A DNA stretch of 64,000 bases from the NCBI RefSeq assembly GCF_014201805.1, contig NZ_JACHFK010000001.1, positions 62,001-126,000 of the forward strand. Direction: 5' to 3'. The notes under the pieces were generated by a model that did no database searches, was not told the origin of the DNA, and saw only the letters and a program-made list of their open reading frames with translations. Both the position numbers and the translations under genes were made by a program. Positions 61,657-64,000 of this stretch are shown piece by piece. The DNA is from Deinococcus metalli. GTDB taxonomy: Bacteria; Deinococcota; Deinococci; Deinococcales; Deinococcaceae. Positions within the stretch are counted from its first letter, which is position 1. The number at the start of each line of letters is the position of its first letter.

Positions 61657-62610
61657 TCAGTCGAACTTCACGCGGAAGGCGGTGACGTAGATGACGACGA
61701 TCACCATGATGATCAGGAAGATCGCCACGGCCACGGCACTTCCCATCCCCAGCAGCGAGTTGTCGATCAGGGTCAGGCGGGCGTACCCGGTCATGGAGGT
61801 GCTCGATGACGTGACCGGCCCCAGCATCACGTACATCACGTCGAACACGCGCAGCGAGTCCAGCGAGCGGAACACCAGCGCGACCAGCAGCGCGGGGCGC
61901 AGCAGCGGCAGGGTCATGCGCCAGAACTGCGTCCACTTGCTCGCGCCGTCCATGTCGGCGGCCTCGTACATGTCCGACGGCAGGCTCTGGAGCCCCGCCA
62001 GGATCAGCAGCGCCATGAACGACGTGGTCTTCCACACGTCCACCGCGATCATCGCCCACACGGCCTTATCCGGGTCGGCCAGCAGCGCGATGCCCTTGCC
62101 GTCGGCACTGAAGTGCGACAGCAGGCCGTTGCCGATCAGGCCGAAGGTGTCGTTGTACATGTAGGCCCACATCTGCGCCGACACGACCGTGGGGATCGCC
62201 CACGGCACCAGCATGGCGGTGCGCAGGAACGCGCGGCCCTTGAAGTTGCTGTTCACGACCAGCGCGATGATCATGCCCAGCACCGTCTCGATGAACACCG
62301 ACACCACCGTAAAGAGCAGGGTGTTCTTCACGGCCTGCCACCACTTGGGGTCCTGCAGGAAGCCGATTCCGACGCCGTCCTCGGTGGTGAACCAGAAGTT
62401 CTGGAAGCCGACGTAGCGCACTTGGTCCGGCGTGGTCAGGTTGGCCTCGTGGAACGCGAAGAAGATCGTGCGCCACAGGGGATACCCGGCCACGAGCGCG
62501 ATGGCGATCAGGGTCGGCAGCAGCAGCCACAGGGCGGTGCGGGCACGGGCCGCCTCGATCCCCCGGGTCTTGACCACCGTGCGGGTCGGGGTGGTGGCAT
62601 TCGTGGTCAT
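61657..62610 (-). CDS. Carbohydrate ABC transporter permease, MalF type
   Basis: The 317-residue permease has six to seven helices. EAA loop [20 protein letters not shown] matches the MalF/UgpA group. N-terminal residues [20 protein letters not shown] begin the first membrane segment. A GGAGG-like site (plus-strand GGCCTCC) precedes ATG at 62610. It is preceded by a terminator and a 244-nt gap after the binding-protein gene, so it may be expressed at a lower level. Confidence 0.94.
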   Translation of the reverse strand: MTTNATTPTRTVVKTRGIEAARARTALWLLLPTLIAIALVAGYPLWRTIFFAFHEANLTTPDQVRYVGFQNFWFTTEDGVGIGFLQDPKWWQAVKNTLLFTVVSVFIETVLGMIIALVVNSNFKGRAFLRTAMLVPWAIPTVVSAQMWAYMYNDTFGLIGNGLLSHFSADGKGIALLADPDKAVWAMIAVDVWKTTSFMALLILAGLQSLPSDMYEAADMDGASKWTQFWRMTLPLLRPALLVALVFRSLDSLRVFDVMYVMLGPVTSSSTSMTGYARLTLIDNSLLGMGSAVAVAIFLIIMVIVVIYVTAFRVKFD

Positions 62611-62759
62611 GGTGGCCTCCTGGACAACCTGAGGGGCGGTGCAACGCGGACGGGCGATGAAGCGGACGCGGCGACAATTGAATGTGGTGTGATGGACAAT
62701 ACCACTGGCGCGTGTGGCGCGCCCGGTCCGGCCACTGTTCGGCGTGCTTGGCCACTCCG

Positions 62760-62778
62760 GATATCTACCCGATATCTA
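62760..62778. repeat. Direct repeat GATATCTA, 11-bp period
   Basis: Two GATATCTA copies start 11 bases apart (62760 and 62771), one helical turn, in an AT-rich patch between the binding-protein terminator and the permease genes. Each contains the palindrome GATATC. Candidate regulator site. Confidence 0.4.
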
Positions 62779-62785
62779 TACGAAA

Positions 62786-62821
62786 GGCGGGGGACAACCC
62801 GTGGTGGGTGCGTCCCCCGCC
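62786..62821 (-). terminator. Terminator/attenuator after sugar-binding protein gene
   Basis: A 10-bp perfect stem GGCGGGGGAC / GTCCCCCGCC with a 16-nt loop, followed on the minus strand by TTTCG. Leaky termination would give more binding protein than permease. Confidence 0.75.
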
Positions 62822-62854
62822 GTGTTCAGCAGATGGCGTGGCCGTTCAGGTGGC

Positions 62855-64000
62855 TTACCAGCCAGTGCCCTTGATGCGGGCAAGGTTGGTAGCGAGCTGG
62901 GCGACGGCCGCCTGGCCCTTGCTCTTGCCGGTCAGCACGTCGCTCACGGCGGTGCTGAAGGCCTGGGAGACCTGGTTGTACTTGCCCTTGGTGGGGCCGG
63001 AGGGGCGCGCGGCGGCGCTGGTGAAGACGCTGTACAGGCTGCCGAAGAAGGGGTTGGCCTTCAGGACGTCCTGATCCTTGTACAGGCTCTGGATGGTGGG
63101 GTTGTAGGCCCCTTCGACCGCGCGGATCTTCTGCTCGGCGGGGCCGGCGAGGTAGCGCACGAGCTCGATGGCCGCGGCCTGGTTCTTGGAGTAGGAGCTC
63201 ACGCCGAGCTGCCAGCCGCCCAGGGTCGCCGCGTTGCGCGCGCCGCCGGAGGGCAGCGGAGCCACGCCGATCTTGCCCTTGACCTTGGAGTCGTCGCTCT
63301 GGCCCAGTGCCCACGCATACGGCCAGTTGCGCATGAAGGCCGCGTTGCCGGACTGGAAGATGCCGCGGGCTTCTTCTTCACCGTAGGTGGTGACGCCAGC
63401 GGGGCTGATGGTCTTGATCCAGCTGGCGGCGGTGTCGAGCGCCTTGGCCGCGCTGGCGTTGTTCACCGTGACCTTGCCGCTGGAGTCCACGATGGTGCCG
63501 CCGCCGAAGGAGACGAGCCATTCCAGCGCGTCGCAGGTCAGGCCCTCGTAGTTCTTGCCCTGGAAGACGAAGCCGGAGAAGGACTTGTTGGCCTTCTGCT
63601 CGCCGTCCTGGATCTTCTTGGCCATGGTGGCCATCTCGGCCCAGGTCTTGGGAGCAGCGGTGTAGCCGTACTTCTTCAGCAGGTCCGTGCGGTAGTACAG
63701 CAGGCCGGCGTCCGTGAACCACGGCAGCGCGACCAGCTTGTTGTCGACCGTGTTGGCCTCGATGATGCCCTTGAAGTGGGCGTTGATCTCGGCGGCCGGC
63801 ACCTTGCCCTTGAGGTCCACGAAGTGCTGGGCGAGCAGACCGGGCCACACGACGTCGAGCTGGTACACGTCGATGTCGCTGCTCTTGGCGGCGAGCTGCT
63901 GCTGGTACAGCGCGAGGCGGTCGTTGGTCAGGTTGGGCGACTCGAAGACCTTGACGGTGTTGCCGGTCTTGGCGGCCCAGCGGGCGGCGCCCGCCTTGCA
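62855..64000 (-). CDS. Carbohydrate ABC transporter substrate-binding protein (5' end outside window)
   Basis: 381 residues of a cluster B/D sugar-binding protein are visible; the signal peptide and start lie beyond the window. Visible pieces: [60 protein letters not shown] (ligand-facing), and [20 protein letters not shown] near the C-terminal lobe. It resembles trehalose/maltose-type binding proteins. It sits upstream of MalF/MalG-type permeases on the same strand. The ATPase is not in the window. Confidence 0.92.
   Translation of the reverse strand, partial: CKAGAARWAAKTGNTVKVFESPNLTNDRLALYQQQLAAKSSDIDVYQLDVVWPGLLAQHFVDLKGKVPAAEINAHFKGIIEANTVDNKLVALPWFTDAGLLYYRTDLLKKYGYTAAPKTWAEMATMAKKIQDGEQKANKSFSGFVFQGKNYEGLTCDALEWLVSFGGGTIVDSSGKVTVNNASAAKALDTAASWIKTISPAGVTTYGEEEARGIFQSGNAAFMRNWPYAWALGQSDDSKVKGKIGVAPLPSGGARNAATLGGWQLGVSSYSKNQAAAIELVRYLAGPAEQKIRAVEGAYNPTIQSLYKDQDVLKANPFFGSLYSVFTSAAARPSGPTKGKYNQVSQAFSTAVSDVLTGKSKGQAAVAQLATNLARIKGTGW

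Overview
The window is about 64 kb of dense, very GC-rich chromosome that reads as Deinococcus. The evidence is: many start codons preceded at 6-7 nt by a TANNNT -10 box with no room for a ribosome-binding site (the leaderless pattern known from this genus); a bacillithiol-linked YtxJ/BrxC protein; a primary sigma factor with a Lys/Ala/Pro-rich head; a MurG-MurC-MurB-FtsQ-FtsA-FtsZ block; and a MoxR/DUF58/DUF4129 operon. I recognise almost entirely core genome. I found no rRNA, tRNA, CRISPR array, prophage or intact insertion sequence, and no gene-free stretch longer than 300 bases.

Layout. 1-5.4 kb: a cut-off RodZ-like gene, two BMP/nucleoside-type ABC permeases (one with a long extra N-terminus), ndk, a GGDEF protein and a lipoprotein. 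5.4-9.9 kb: a small membrane protein, nitroreductase, Gfo/Idh/MocA oxidoreductase, aldo/keto reductase and a type III polyketide synthase. 9.9-16.3 kb: two hydrophilin-like genes, a haem-binding CxxCH protein and a P1B-4 metal-efflux ATPase with a Fur-family-like operator, a DinB-PDZ fusion, an erythromycin-esterase-like protein and an unassigned gene. 16.4-28 kb: aconitase, a small HNH protein, an uncharacterised three-gene HAMP operon, the BrxC-like fusion, an RlmI-like methyltransferase, mraY, GNAT and rlmH. 27.4-30 kb: a plus-strand run of a 17-codon leaderless ORF, a membrane protein, a DUF104-like protein, rsmI and pfkA.

30-37.7 kb: the division and cell-wall operon murG-murC-murB-ftsQ-ftsA-ftsZ on the minus strand, then an AIM24-family gene. 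37.8-43.6 kb: a ferric-siderophore/haem uptake operon with two binding proteins, two permeases, one ATPase and a sucrase/ferredoxin-like thioredoxin-fold protein. 43.6-53.3 kb: an aminotransferase, a two-component system, lepA with a methyltransferase, GNAT, MOSC-rnhB and an RsmC-like methyltransferase. 53.4-60.7 kb: rpoD, the DUF4129-MoxR-DUF58 operon, a third hydrophilin-like gene and a lipid-A-disaccharide-synthase-related glycosyltransferase. 60.8-64 kb: a carbohydrate ABC importer (binding protein cut by the window end, then MalF- and MalG-type permeases).

Many neighbours share ATGA, GTGA or TTGA stop/start overlaps, so translational coupling is the norm (permease pair, dcw block, MoxR operon, histidine kinase/response regulator, MOSC/rnhB). 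GC-rich hairpins close most transcription units, and several sit between convergent genes. The less-understood loci are the HAMP trio at 19.8-22.6 kb, a pair of identical palindromes upstream of mraY, the leaderless micro-ORF at 27.4 kb, and the unusual domain fusions (BrxC plus a colicin-immunity-like domain, DinB plus PDZ).
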